From assembly GCF_003400205.1 (NCBI RefSeq), contig NZ_QUQV01000016.1, positions 1-64,000 on the forward strand: 64,000 nt of DNA, written 5' to 3'. The position numbers were made by a program, and so were the translations under genes. The notes beneath the pieces are model-generated. The model was not told the DNA's origin, ran no database searches, and saw only the letters and a program-made list of their open reading frames with translations. Source of the stretch: Bacillus sp. HNG (GTDB lineage: Bacteria; Bacillota; Bacilli; Bacillales; Bacillaceae_L). Positions 18,173-27,080 of the stretch are shown piece after piece (position 1 is the first letter of the stretch; each line of letters opens with the position of its first letter).

Positions 18173-18754
18173 ATGAAAAATTCTAAAATGAATTTTGATG
18201 AAATACTAAATTCTAAAAACTTTATTAAAAAACCTCAATTATTTACAATAGATAATTTAAAAGATTATATAAATATGACGTCCCAAGAAAGAAAAGAGAT
18301 TGTATCGTCTTTTTGTTCTGAAGAAGAAATAAATGAACTAATGAATAAGGACTATAATCTAGATAGTACGATGTTAATTCAATTTGCGTTAGAAGATTTT
18401 AATATGACTATTGATCAACTTAGTGACAAAACCAGGGTTAAAAAAGAAACTTTAAAGGAAATTGTTACAGGAAAACTACTTCCCTGGAAACTAAAAGTAG
18501 AAGAGATTTTACAAATTATCCATACATTAAATATTTCAATTGATGAATTCGTTAAAGGATTAAAAAATAAGACAATTATTGTTGATCCTAAGGACATAAA
18601 TATATCTGGAATTCAATTGCCTAGAGCAAAAAATATGACTAAAAGAGAACAAAAAAGAGCAATGATTGATATGGAAAAACAAATTATTATTCAAGATGAA
18701 GAGAGGGAAAGAGAGAAGTTTATTCAGACTCTTAACAGTTTTGTTAATCGATAA
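18173..18754 (+). CDS. XRE-family HTH protein
   Basis: 193 aa from ATG 18173 (TGGAGTG upstream). A Cro/CI-type HTH is visible at about residues 65-125: ALEDFNMTIDQLSDKTRVKK and ILQIIHTLNISIDEFVKGL. The C-terminus is highly charged and helical. Its last 31 bases overlap the convergent ImmA-type protease gene. Such HTH plus ImmA pairs usually form a repressor and the protease that inactivates it. Confidence 0.7.
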   Translation: MKNSKMNFDEILNSKNFIKKPQLFTIDNLKDYINMTSQERKEIVSSFCSEEEINELMNKDYNLDSTMLIQFALEDFNMTIDQLSDKTRVKKETLKEIVTGKLLPWKLKVEEILQIIHTLNISIDEFVKGLKNKTIIVDPKDINISGIQLPRAKNMTKREQKRAMIDMEKQIIIQDEEREREKFIQTLNSFVNR

Positions 18755-19197
18755 ATTTCTAATCTTACCCATAATGCTTGTTTGCTGACTTGAAACATTT
18801 TCTGAATATCGTTTAGAGGTACTCCCTTTTTGACTTGCTCAGTTAATAAATGTTGGGGGAGGAGAAGTGAACCTGCAAATTCATCAGCTTCCGGTTCAAT
18901 AAATGGCTTGCCAGTCTCCGGATCTTCAAACTCCCAAGGTTTAATGTGATGTTTTAATACAAAGTGACCTAATTCATGAGCGATAGAAAAACGGCGTCTA
19001 AAAGGATTCTTTTGTAGGTTATTTACTGTGATTCTATAGTTGTTTGCATCAAGTTTAGCGTCAATATCAAGCTCGGTTGAAATTTCTCTAATTTCAAGAC
19101 CAAGTTTATTTACCAAATCCTCAACGGGAATGGGTGGTTGGTAATTGTATTTTTGAATAAGTTCCTGTGTTACACGTTGAATATATTTTGTACGCAT
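18724..19197 (-). CDS. ImmA/IrrE-family metallo-endopeptidase
   Basis: 157 aa starting at 19197, where AAGGAG sits 8 bases upstream of ATG. The zinc-binding site HELGH is followed by FVLKH and, downstream, EPEADEFAGSLLLP, the glutamate-containing third ligand region. ImmA-type proteases cleave XRE repressors of mobile elements. Tail-to-tail overlap with the XRE gene suggests paired control and possible antisense interference. Confidence 0.9.
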   Translation of the reverse strand: MRTKYIQRVTQELIQKYNYQPPIPVEDLVNKLGLEIREISTELDIDAKLDANNYRITVNNLQKNPFRRRFSIAHELGHFVLKHHIKPWEFEDPETGKPFIEPEADEFAGSLLLPQHLLTEQVKKGVPLNDIQKMFQVSKQALWVRLEIYRLTKLLRV

Positions 19198-19232
19198 ACT
19201 ATTCACTCCTTCAATTAAATATTATCACATTA

Positions 19233-19262
19233 TTTCAGCTACCTCGTTTTAGGTGGCTGAAA
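19233..19262 (+). terminator. Terminator-like hairpin
   Basis: TTTCAGC-T-ACCT / AGGT-G-GCTGAAA followed by seven T on the plus strand, a good rho-independent shape. It lies just upstream of the ImmA gene start and would stop plus-strand transcription. Confidence 0.6.
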
Positions 19263-19461
19263 TTTTTTTATAAAAAGAAAAGATATCACTACTGATAACA
19301 CATATAAGAGATAGAAATACCTGTAACCCTAGATGACCGAGGGTTTTATTAAAGTCTTAGAAAGGAAGAGGTGGATTATGTTGCTCTATTCAGGCTTTCC
19401 TTAAGTAATGTACAAGATTTTTTATTTAAAATACTAAAAAAACACATAAGGAGCGATTTAA

Positions 19462-20133
19462 ATGCCAAATATTAAACTGCAGGATGTCATGATTTTTGTG
19501 AATGGTACTTCTCGTTATAACAATAATGCCTTTGATACTGTGTTAGTTAAAACGCTTTTATATTCGGACGAGCCTATTCAAGAGGAATACTATGTACCGA
19601 GTGGTGTCACAGCAAACCCTGAGATTTTTAAAATACTAGATTTACAAGGATTAGAAATTACTCCATTCAAAGCAAGTACCCTTCTTGAAGGCACAGAGGA
19701 TATACGAGAACAAGCATTAAATGGAAACCCAGCTGAAACCTTAAGTGATGCAGCGAAATTACTTTTGCTTTCGTTAATGAAAAAATCACAATTAGTTCCT
19801 GTGGCAGGTTCTAAAAACACGTACGAATTAACTTATGAATATAAGATTTTCCCGCAACAGTCAGATCCAAATAGTTATGAATTTGAAATTCGGGTTCCGT
19901 TTGATGGATTAGGAATTCATCCACAAGGGGGAAGGATAGAAGTAACTGCTGTTTTACCACGGATGGCCGAATTGGATGGTAATGCAACGAAGGGTGTAGA
20001 TGAACAAGGAGTCGAGGTAAATGAAATTCCTTATCCAACTCCTAATGTGAATCGTAAAATTGTTACTTTTGCTTATCAAAAAGATCCTTTGTTTACTATC
20101 CGATATATTCATAAACAGGGCCTGCAAAATTAA
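19462..20133 (+). CDS. Hypothetical protein (223 aa)
   Basis: ATG with AAGGAGCG 8 bases upstream. Beta-rich soluble protein; no signal peptide or membrane segment. Regions such as YYVPSGVTANPEIF and FEIRVPFDGLGIHPQGGRIE suggest a structural or ligand-binding fold, but no known family could be assigned. A membrane protein gene follows after a terminator. Confidence 0.6.
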   Translation: MPNIKLQDVMIFVNGTSRYNNNAFDTVLVKTLLYSDEPIQEEYYVPSGVTANPEIFKILDLQGLEITPFKASTLLEGTEDIREQALNGNPAETLSDAAKLLLLSLMKKSQLVPVAGSKNTYELTYEYKIFPQQSDPNSYEFEIRVPFDGLGIHPQGGRIEVTAVLPRMAELDGNATKGVDEQGVEVNEIPYPTPNVNRKIVTFAYQKDPLFTIRYIHKQGLQN

Positions 20134-20151
20134 GAAAAGAATCAATGGAAG

Positions 20152-20180
20152 AATCCCTTGGGTAATCACCATTGGGGATT
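20152..20180 (+). terminator. Terminator after 19462-20133
   Basis: AATCCC...TGG / CCA...GGGATT stem 18 bp after the stop, followed by TTTTTCC. Confidence 0.6.
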
Positions 20181-20211
20181 TTTCCTTATTTTAAGGAGTT
20201 GAGCTTAACTA

Positions 20212-20994
20212 GTGGTTAATGCTTTAGTAGATTTAGTATTAAAAATACAACAAGACCCTGTTGAGGTTTTAACGTATTTATTCTTGGCAGGGCTATTCTT
20301 GTGGCTTTTTAAGGAATTCAAAAAAGTAATTGAGAATGAAATAAATGAAAAGAAACAGACAAATCAGAGGGAAATAGAAGCCTATGGGCGTTTAGAAAGT
20401 TATTTAATTCTATATCTTACTAACCCCAGTCAGGAGGTTTTTGAAAAGATAACTGAAAACATTGCACAAGCTTATCCTTATATGGATTCAATTGGGCATG
20501 AAAAATTACTTTCTGTTATTCAACAGGCTTCAGAAGAAAATATTAAGGATGTTCTGAAGTGGATAAATAGTAAAACAAAACGTCTAGTTAAACAAAACAA
20601 CCGTGTAAAGGAAATTAGAATATCTGATCGAATTGAAACCTTAGGAACTATGATCTTTGTACCGCTGACATATTCGTTCTTTACAGGGCTTTTGATTGTA
20701 TTCTTGGTAATTATCGCTCTTGCAGGAGAAGGAAATATTGAAATATATTTTGATGGAACACAATTTTTATTGTTATTTTTTCTTTGGTTATTACTTTTAG
20801 AGGATTTCATTACTCGAAATTTCAAATTTGAATGGAAGAAAATTATTGTGACAGCTGCATTTTCTATAATATTACTTTGGTTAGTTTTGAAAAACGGTTG
20901 GATTTATGTTGTCTTGTCTATCTTATTCATAATAATTTCTCTTTACGCTCTACTGAAGCAAAGAAATAAAGCGAAAAGCAAAACTGATTTGTAA
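20212..20994 (+). CDS. Hypothetical membrane protein (260 aa)
   Basis: GTG start with AAGGAG about 13 bases upstream. One hydrophobic helix near residues 18-34, a soluble charged domain to about 140, then four closely spaced helices (about 145-170, 182-196, 204-222, 226-245) and a basic C-terminus. It resembles a membrane-anchored sensor or channel scaffold, family not recognised. Confidence 0.55.
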   Translation: MVNALVDLVLKIQQDPVEVLTYLFLAGLFLWLFKEFKKVIENEINEKKQTNQREIEAYGRLESYLILYLTNPSQEVFEKITENIAQAYPYMDSIGHEKLLSVIQQASEENIKDVLKWINSKTKRLVKQNNRVKEIRISDRIETLGTMIFVPLTYSFFTGLLIVFLVIIALAGEGNIEIYFDGTQFLLLFFLWLLLLEDFITRNFKFEWKKIIVTAAFSIILLWLVLKNGWIYVVLSILFIIISLYALLKQRNKAKSKTDL

Positions 20995-21346
20995 CCCTCT
21001 TCTTAACCAAGGTTTTACGTGTTTTAAATAAGAAAGTCCACTCTCTCATTGAATGAGAGTAGATCTTCAAACATTTGAATAAGTGACTTGTCCGAATATG
21101 CTTGCCGAAGGTCTATTTAGAGCGCTATCCAAGAGATTTGTAATCGTTTTACTCCAACCATTTCGAAAGGAGGTTTTGCCCTTTGATCGGTAAACCATTT
21201 TATAAGATATTCCTACTAAAATTCAAGTGCCCCTCGCTTGAAGTACTTATTTGGAAAGCAACATTAAAACCAATTCAAATATTAATGTTTTCTTAAGTTA
21301 CCTTTTAGTTACTTATTTTTTCTCTTGGAATCAGCCTTTATTGATG
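20995..21346. other. Gap without a gene
   Basis: Contains one short stem, CTCTCATT-G-AATGAGAG near 21044-21060, which may end transcription of the preceding gene. No reading frame with a ribosome-binding site was found. Confidence 0.35.
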
Positions 21347-21392
21347 TTGACAAAATAATTTTTTTGTTACATTAAATACTACATGTAGTATT
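21347..21392 (+). promoter_or_regulatory. Promoter with overlapping 18-bp palindrome
   Basis: A consensus -35 box TTGACA (21347-21352) is followed after about 17-19 bases by an A/T-rich -10 region that runs into the perfect palindrome AATACTACATGTAGTATT (21375-21392). The TACATGTA centre resembles BlaI/CopY-type operators. It lies 117 bp upstream of the small basic protein gene. Confidence 0.5.
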
Positions 21393-21509
21393 ATTATGTA
21401 ATGTAAATAACTATATATTGATTAAGTGTTTAATAGATTGTATAATCAAAGTAGAGAAAAGGGGGGGATATTTTACCAGTAAAAATGTCATAGAAAGGTG
21501 GTGCCCATT

Positions 21510-21653
21510 GTGCCTAGAGGATTTAGTAAAGCAAGATTAAATAGTCAAATACGTATGGCTGAAAACAAAATAAAACGTGAATTAAAAAAAGCCGAACAAG
21601 ACCTTAATAGAGAACTTTCAAAGATAGAAAGGCAAATAAAAAAGAGTTTCTAA
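21510..21653 (+). CDS. Small basic protein (47 aa)
   Basis: GTG start behind GAAAGGTGG. The product begins MPRGFSKARLNSQIRMAENK and continues as a lysine/glutamate-rich helix. Positive charge and a coiled-coil pattern suggest nucleic-acid or protein binding. A similarly small basic protein is encoded at 24198-24335. Confidence 0.55.
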   Translation: MPRGFSKARLNSQIRMAENKIKRELKKAEQDLNRELSKIERQIKKSF

Positions 21654-21843
21654 TGTGATTGCAGCACATAGAAACCCTAAACAAAAATATTTAATGACTA
21701 TATAGTAACGTTTTTAATAAATAGGCTCTGTTAAGGTTTAATGTTGATAATAATTATAAAAAGGAACTTCCACAAATTGGGGAGTTCCATTTTAATAAGA
21801 CATTTAATGGCTTAACACGGTCTTTTTTAAAAACTAACGTTTT

Positions 21844-22881
21844 TTAAGATAGAAGAGATTTATATATCTCTCCAATAATCCCTTCCAATTGATGAACGCC
21901 TAATTCTGCATTCGTCATAATAACGGCACCTTTTTCCAAGTGTGGATGTGCCACCATCATACATTGAAAACCTACTCCCCAACCGAGTGATGTTATTTCT
22001 AGTTCTTTTTCGGAGCCTTTAAGAAACACACCTAATCCAGTCCAGCTTTTACCTCTTTGCGGGGTTATCATTTCTTTTGCTAATCTTTCCGAAATACCCA
22101 GCTTACTTTCTCCTTTTACTGCATTCATTAACTCAAGAACTAATTCAGCTAAATCCAAGGAAGTTGTCCATAGTCCAGAAGCTGCTGGATAAGGATATAT
22201 AGGATGTTTTCCATCTACTAATTCCCCGTTTTTGTTATGACCGCAAGAAAAGTTATCTCTATCCACTTCCGACATTGTTGTATTTAATTGGCTATTTTTC
22301 ATTCCTAGTGGTTCAAATATGAACTCATTTACCACTTGATAAAACTGCTTTTTCATTACATCTTCTATTAGTTGCTGAATAATACAATAGCCTGCATCTG
22401 AATAATGGAATTCACTCTCTGGCACGAATTGAACCCCAATAGGAACCTTACAATAATGGGATTTTCCCTCTAACAATTCAACCATCGAAGGAAAACCTAT
22501 ATCTGGCTTTAGTTCTAAAAAACTACCTTCAGGATCCTTGATTCCAGATTGATGACTAAGCAAGTTTCTTAAAGTAACTTTTTTATTTTTTGTATATTCA
22601 TTTTCAGGCACTTTCCAAGTAACAAGTCTTTCATTTACATTTTCATCTAAATCAAGATGCCCTTCTTCTAGTAACTTTATTGCTATTATTCCAGTTAAGA
22701 ATTTACTAATGGAACACACACTAAAAATAGAATCATCATTTACCTTTCTATCACCATTAACTTCAAGGAAACCATAGTTTGCTGTTCCGCTGATTTGACC
22801 ATCTTCGAACAATGCAATACTTAAACCGTTTACATTATAATGTTCCATTCGTTCTTCAATTTTGATATTTTTTAATTTCAT
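21844..22881 (-). CDS. Serine hydrolase of the beta-lactamase/class C PBP family
   Basis: 345 aa. The active-site SxxK motif is SISK (S57-K60), the second motif is YSDAGY near residue 157 (the YxN-type tyrosine), and late blocks fit the family fold. No signal peptide is visible, so a cytoplasmic esterase or peptidase-like role is more likely than beta-lactam hydrolysis. Upstream of its start lies a copy of the GC-core palindrome repeat (22961-22995). Confidence 0.85.
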   Translation of the reverse strand: MKLKNIKIEERMEHYNVNGLSIALFEDGQISGTANYGFLEVNGDRKVNDDSIFSVCSISKFLTGIIAIKLLEEGHLDLDENVNERLVTWKVPENEYTKNKKVTLRNLLSHQSGIKDPEGSFLELKPDIGFPSMVELLEGKSHYCKVPIGVQFVPESEFHYSDAGYCIIQQLIEDVMKKQFYQVVNEFIFEPLGMKNSQLNTTMSEVDRDNFSCGHNKNGELVDGKHPIYPYPAASGLWTTSLDLAELVLELMNAVKGESKLGISERLAKEMITPQRGKSWTGLGVFLKGSEKELEITSLGWGVGFQCMMVAHPHLEKGAVIMTNAELGVHQLEGIIGEIYKSLLS

Positions 22882-22960
22882 TATTCTCCTCCTAGATAAC
22901 TTTATAATGAAATTATAACACGAATGTACGTTCTGATGTATTTATTTGGAAACAAGAATT

Positions 22961-22995
22961 CTTATTCAAAAAAACTGCACCGTTAGTTGAACAAG
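22961..22995. repeat. GC-core palindromic repeat, copy A (variant core)
   Basis: Starts CTTATTC and ends GAACAAG around the core CTGCACCGTTAG. It matches the layout of seven better-conserved copies between 48 and 58 kb, with a diverged core. Confidence 0.45.
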
Positions 22996-23004
22996 AAATA
23001 ATGT

Positions 23005-24048
23005 TTATATCGTGAATCTAGATAACCTTAGTGTATCATTTGTTTCCATATTTTGTATTAAATTCCCTTTAATCATCAGGTCATTTATAGTAACAGTATT
23101 TCTTTGATGTTGAATGGATTCTAACACTTGAAACCAAGCTAGGTAATTGTTCAGATATTTAGTTGCAACTCCATTAAAACGTTGTATCCATCCTTTAAGC
23201 CTACGGTGATAATTGTTAACATTCTGGATATGATATAGCCCCTTTGTACGAACCTTACCATCAGACTTGAATTGATAAATATTCATCCCTTTTTCAGCAG
23301 CATACGTTTTAAAGGCACGCCAAGAATCGGTACACAAAACATTTTCATTTGAAAGTTTGTGTCCGATAGCTTTGTCTAACTGCTCTTTTGTTAATCGACC
23401 CATTCCCAATGTCTGCGAAAAAGTCATCTTTTCACGGTCTCTCGCGACTAAAACACATACTTGTTCGTTGCTTATGCCCCGTTTCTTAGCGGAACCACCA
23501 CGTTTGCGGGGTTTTCTGTCTCTAATCTTTCTTTGTCCTTTTTCAGAGTATAGGAAATAGGTCTCGTCCATTTCGACGATACCTTCAAAATTAGATATTT
23601 CCGTTTGCTTTAATGATGATAAGAGTTTGTGCCTCCAGTAGAACAATGTAACGTGAGTAACATTACCAAGTAATTCAGCAGATTTACGAAGAGAATATCC
23701 TTCTATCATACATTCAATGAATTTAATCCATTGATTTAGATGGCGTGTTCGATATAGAGCTGTATTTGTTAGGTCAGTAAATGTCTTTTTACACGCTTTA
23801 CAGCGATAACGTTGCTTTTCAACTTCATCTCCATCAACACTCGTTGAATAGGTGCCATACCGAACTATGTGCTCTGATTCGCAATCAGGGCAATGATAAC
23901 CACTCTTGTTTTTCCGTTCAGATATTTCTTGCAGTACAGTTCCTGTCGAGGAAGATGCAGTAAGAGCATCAATTAAATACTCTCGTAGTCGGTGTTTTTC
24001 TGCCGGATTTAGTTTTTGAATGGCTTTAATAATATCAGTTGCTTTCAC
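23005..24048 (-). mobile_element. IS1595-family transposase (insertion sequence)
   Basis: 347 aa from GTG 24048. An N-terminal zinc ribbon (YHCPDCES and YRCKACKKTF) precedes an ISXO2-type DDE domain: MDETYF, LCTDSWRAFK and the region HIQNVNNYHRRLKGWIQRF. This combination is specific to IS1595-like elements. The gene is uninterrupted. I could not identify convincing terminal inverted repeats; a possible right end is GGCTGTTGTTGATATTTG near 24105-24122, and the best left match near 22979-22992 is weak. Confidence 0.85.
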
Positions 24049-24197
24049 GGTGATCACCACTTTTATATAGTTAAATCCATTATAGAACGTAGGTTCCTGT
24101 AAATCAAATATCAACAACAGCCTTTAACATAGCCAATAAATAAAGAAAAGAGGACTCATGTTCTCTTTTCCTAAAAAATATGAAAAGGGGTTATCGT

Positions 24198-24335
24198 ATG
24201 GCAAAATCTAGCTCTCGAAAAACATCAAGTTCTAAACTTGCGACAAAAGCTTCAAAAGTGCTACAAAGCAAAAATTCAAGTAAGACAGCGAAAAGTCTTG
24301 CTGGCTCAGTATTAGCTCAGGCAAAAGCTAAATAA
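24198..24335 (+). CDS. Small basic Ser/Lys-rich protein (45 aa)
   Basis: ATG at 24198 with AAAAGGGG upstream. The product (MAKSSSRKTSSSKLATKASK...) has many serines, lysines and alanines, like a small DNA-binding or disordered protein. Its stop is 12 bp before the next gene's start, so the two are co-transcribed. Confidence 0.6.
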   Translation: MAKSSSRKTSSSKLATKASKVLQSKNSSKTAKSLAGSVLAQAKAK

Positions 24336-24347
24336 GGAGAGTAAATT

Positions 24348-24674
24348 ATGATAAAGGTAGATTTTTCAGGATTTGAAGAACTCGAGCGCGAATTGAAAAA
24401 GATTGAGCAAAATCTTAAAAACATAGAAGGGGAAAATTCTATTCCGTTTACAGAGCTATTCCCATTTGAATTTATGAAAAAACACACTCAATTTTCTTCA
24501 ATAGAAGATATGTTTAATGAATCACCATTTACAATAAATTCAGAAGAAGATTTTGCTGCTATAGATGAAGATGAATTGGACAACTTTATAAATAAGGCTA
24601 CTGATTTTGACTCTTGGGGGAAAATGCAGGAAACAGCTGCAATTAATTGGGCTCAAAAGCAATTAGGTTTTTAA
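24348..24674 (+). CDS. Hypothetical acidic protein (108 aa)
   Basis: Ribosome-binding site AAGGAGAG. Begins MIKVDFSGFEELERELKKIE, an amphipathic helix, and ends AAINWAQKQLGF. Net acidic charge contrasts with the basic partner encoded just upstream, so the pair might interact. Family not recognised; some phage proteins begin similarly. Confidence 0.5.
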   Translation: MIKVDFSGFEELERELKKIEQNLKNIEGENSIPFTELFPFEFMKKHTQFSSIEDMFNESPFTINSEEDFAAIDEDELDNFINKATDFDSWGKMQETAAINWAQKQLGF

Positions 24675-24717
24675 TATAAGCATTGGGATAAGCTAAGGGT
24701 ATGCTCCGCACCTTAGC

Positions 24718-25212
24718 TTATTTTCCGTACTTTACATATTCTTGCTCTAATAAAGCGAAATTACAACAAAGTCTCGAGAAAAAACTATGACCGTTTGCTA
24801 CATCGTTATATAGTGACCGGGCTTTATTTTGTATATCATTTTGATGTTTGATGATATAACTGTATTCCTTGATTAATAACCTTTTGTAGTCATAATCTTC
24901 TTGGTTAAAATCGATTCGTGTAATTACTGTTGGTAGTATTGGAAACATATTATTTAATTTTAAAACAGCTAATTTTTCACTTTGATCTTTTCCATAAATT
25001 TTAACCAAAGATTTATTACGTACAGAATCGTGTGTTTCCGGTTTGTAGGAAGACAGTGGAGCAAAATAATTATGAATGCCTCCCATAGTAAGTACAATTC
25101 CTACATACGCTCGATCCCTGTTTTCATATCTATTGTGTTGAACTTTTGGTTCAACATTTCTTAAGAAATTAATGTAGTCATCACTTACCCTGTAAAATTG
25201 AAGCTTGTCCAT
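24718..25212 (-). CDS. toxN: Type III toxin-antitoxin system endoribonuclease ToxN
   Basis: 164 aa, the usual length of ToxN/AbiQ toxins. Recognisable blocks are LQFYRVSDDYINFLR at the start, YVGIVLTMGGIHNYFAPLSS near residue 36, and LNNMFPILPTVITRID near 86. ToxN cuts RNA and is held inactive by a repetitive RNA pseudoknot. Exactly this layout follows upstream on the same strand: terminator hairpin (25243-25269), tandem repeats (25281-25370) and a consensus promoter. It would act in plasmid maintenance and phage abortive infection. Confidence 0.9.
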   Translation of the reverse strand: MDKLQFYRVSDDYINFLRNVEPKVQHNRYENRDRAYVGIVLTMGGIHNYFAPLSSYKPETHDSVRNKSLVKIYGKDQSEKLAVLKLNNMFPILPTVITRIDFNQEDYDYKRLLIKEYSYIIKHQNDIQNKARSLYNDVANGHSFFSRLCCNFALLEQEYVKYGK

Positions 25213-25242
25213 CTGTAATATTTTCCCCTTTCCCCTACAAAA

Positions 25243-25269
25243 AAAGGATAGTGAAAATCACTACCCTTT
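25243..25269 (-). terminator. Terminator between ToxI repeats and toxN
   Basis: 12-bp stem AAAGGGTAGTGA / TCACTATCCTTT on the minus strand, followed by a T run. The single non-Watson-Crick pair is G-U only when read on the minus strand, which supports transcription in that direction. In type III loci such a leaky terminator sets the antitoxin/toxin ratio. Confidence 0.8.
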
Positions 25270-25280
25270 TTGTTCATCAT

Positions 25281-25370
25281 AAGGCAGATGAAACGCCAAT
25301 TTATCGGTCACGCTTAATGGCGGTGAAACGCCAATTTTATCGGTCACGCTTAATGGCGGTGAAACGCCAA
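25281..25370 (-). ncRNA. ToxI-type RNA antitoxin repeats (about 2.5 units)
   Basis: Tandem units of 35 nt (25281-25315), 36 nt (25316-25351) and a partial 19 nt (25352-25370). On the minus strand each contains AAGCGTGACCGAT and TTGGCGTTTCA. Units 1 and 2 differ at a few bases at one end. Position upstream of toxN, unit length and copy number match known ToxI arrays, where each processed unit folds into a pseudoknot bound by one ToxN. Confidence 0.85.
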
Positions 25371-25405
25371 CCGTGGGTAATTTCTTACCCCACATCTATA
25401 TTCTT

Positions 25406-25434
25406 ATTATATTCAACATTTTTTATTACGTCAA
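25406..25434 (-). promoter_or_regulatory. Consensus sigma-A promoter of the toxI-toxN operon
   Basis: On the minus strand TTGACG (25434-25429) and a perfect TATAAT (25411-25406) are separated by 17 bp. Transcription would begin near 25399, about 30 bases before the first partial repeat. Confidence 0.8.
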
Positions 25435-25704
25435 CAGCACTTAAAACTTTGTTAATTATTGTTAACAAAAAAATTGCTTTTTTCCCTTATATTTTAGTCA
25501 GTTTAACAAACAATATACCTAATGAATATTATATTTATAATTTTGGTGCCTAGTTTTTCATTATAATACGACGTTCTGGATTCCTTTTAACGCATTGGGT
25601 GGTAATAAAATCAGCTTTTTGTTCAGAACAAAATTCATGGGTCTCTTACAATAATAATTTTTTTATAATGAGGCAACTTCTGTTTGAACTCATAGGTGGT
25701 TTCA

Positions 25705-26673
25705 CTACAAACCAATTCCACTAGCTGCATTATCATCAAACAAGTTCGCCTTCTTAATATATCGCTGCAACGAATCGGACCGTTTATGCCTAGTCTGCTT
25801 CATAATCTGATGCTCAGCCTTTCCAGCCTTCGCAGCTGTACTACAAAATCCACTTCTTAAGCTATGAGCCCCATATCGATCTGGATCCAGTCCTACCTTT
25901 TCACAGCAACCTTTCACAATCAATCTCACTGATTGTGGAGTCAACCTTCCGAGGATATTGCTATGCCGATCCATTCGACGAAAAACCGGTCCTTCCGAAA
26001 TGCCAGATGCAGCCAACCAATCTTCTAAACTACGAACGGGACATGTTAGTGGATTGCTTCCGTAAGGAAGCGCAACATCCTGTCCTTCTCCTTTTTGGTC
26101 CGTTTTACTTCTATTTAAGTGAAGAATCAATCCGTCGCGAGTGATTGAGATATTTTCGATGTCTAACTGGACTAATTCACTTCTTCGTAAAGCTCCGGCC
26201 CAACCTATCACTAACAAGGCGCGATTCCGTACACCGATTATTTTATTCTGAGGAATGGCCTGGACGACTTGCCGAAGATCCTCAAGCCAAAGCGCATCTT
26301 TTCCTTCTTCTTTGATCCCAATCTTTCGCTGAATCCCATCCCATACCCCTTTCACAAGAGCTGTTTTGGTAGGACTTGGATAACCTGCTGTTTTATGGCG
26401 CTGCGAGATGGCGGTCATTTTCCGTTTAATGGAGGAAGCTTTCAATGTTTTTCCTAAAAACGTGATGTAGTAGACGAGCGTTTCCGGGTTCGCTGGTAGC
26501 TCCTGTAATCCGTTTTTTTCACACCACTCGGAAAATTGAGTCCAATCGTTTCGATAGGCTCGTTTCGTATTTTCAGCTTTCGAGTTGGCCAAGTGATTTT
26601 TTGCTTCTTTCTGAAGCTCCAACATTTCAGTGGAAAGGGATGTTTCTTCCTGGACTTTCAATTCCAAACTCAT
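25705..26673 (-). CDS. Tyrosine site-specific recombinase/integrase
   Basis: 322 aa. SAM-like core-binding domain at about 25-120, catalytic domain from 130. Catalytic residues: R163 (ALRRSEL), K near 190 (RSKTDQ), H270 and R273 (HSLRSG), H296 (TRHKRS) and the nucleophile Y305 (LQRYIKK). Its coding sequence is clearly richer in G+C than the neighbours, suggesting recent arrival. It could be a plasmid dimer resolvase or the TnpI-type recombinase of a lost transposon; no adjacent transposase exists. Confidence 0.85.
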   Translation of the reverse strand: MSLELKVQEETSLSTEMLELQKEAKNHLANSKAENTKRAYRNDWTQFSEWCEKNGLQELPANPETLVYYITFLGKTLKASSIKRKMTAISQRHKTAGYPSPTKTALVKGVWDGIQRKIGIKEEGKDALWLEDLRQVVQAIPQNKIIGVRNRALLVIGWAGALRRSELVQLDIENISITRDGLILHLNRSKTDQKGEGQDVALPYGSNPLTCPVRSLEDWLAASGISEGPVFRRMDRHSNILGRLTPQSVRLIVKGCCEKVGLDPDRYGAHSLRSGFCSTAAKAGKAEHQIMKQTRHKRSDSLQRYIKKANLFDDNAASGIGL

Positions 26674-26915
26674 GGATTTTTCTTCCTTTCTATGTATTGA
26701 TAACGTGGTTTATGAATAGTTAGTATGATAGTTACATTGTACCTATTAAATGAAAACGCCGGTAGTCTCTTTTGAGAAATTTTCTTTTATATCCAATAAA
26801 TAGTTTTGATTTGTTGATGAAACGACAGAAATCTATTTTATGCAAAAGGATAGGGAAATTTATTTTGAGGCTCTCGTTTATTGTGTAAAAATAAATATGA
26901 AGAACAAGAAAAAGA

Positions 26916-26935
26916 CTTGGTCAGATAAAACCAAG
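26916..26935 (-). terminator. Terminator of the 43-aa gene
   Basis: Stem CTTGGT / ACCAAG with flanking AAAAAGA and CCTTTTTT, 14 bp past the stop of the minus-strand small gene and usable in both directions. Confidence 0.65.
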
Positions 26936-26948
26936 CCTTTTTTCACGT

Positions 26949-27080
26949 TTATTCCTTATTTTCATCGTCCTGTTGATTTGAATTTGATGCAAGTTCTAGG
27001 ATTAGACCTCCTAAAGCCAATACAGCAGGAGCCAATACAATTTGAAGTGTTTTTCCCCAAAAACGTGGATCTTTTAACAT
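26949..27080 (-). CDS. Small membrane protein (43 aa)
   Basis: ATG at 27080 preceded by GAGGGGGA at good spacing. The product MLKDPRFWGKTLQIVLAPAV continues with one hydrophobic helix and ends in the acidic tail QQDDENKE. It has a complete expression unit (ribosome-binding site, terminator), unlike the longer opposite-strand frame over the same bases. Function unknown; the layout suits a membrane-acting peptide. Confidence 0.6.
   Translation of the reverse strand: MLKDPRFWGKTLQIVLAPAVLALGGLILELASNSNQQDDENKE

Noticed and set aside
22979-24122. Inverted repeats of the IS1595-type element
   Set aside because: Best candidate ends share only a short interrupted match (GTT..GTTGA), too we​ak to define the element borders.
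25281-25370. Tandem repeats considered as a small CRISPR array
   Set aside because: Units are directly adjacent without unique spacers, and position, promoter and terminator fit a ToxI RNA antitoxin in front of toxN.
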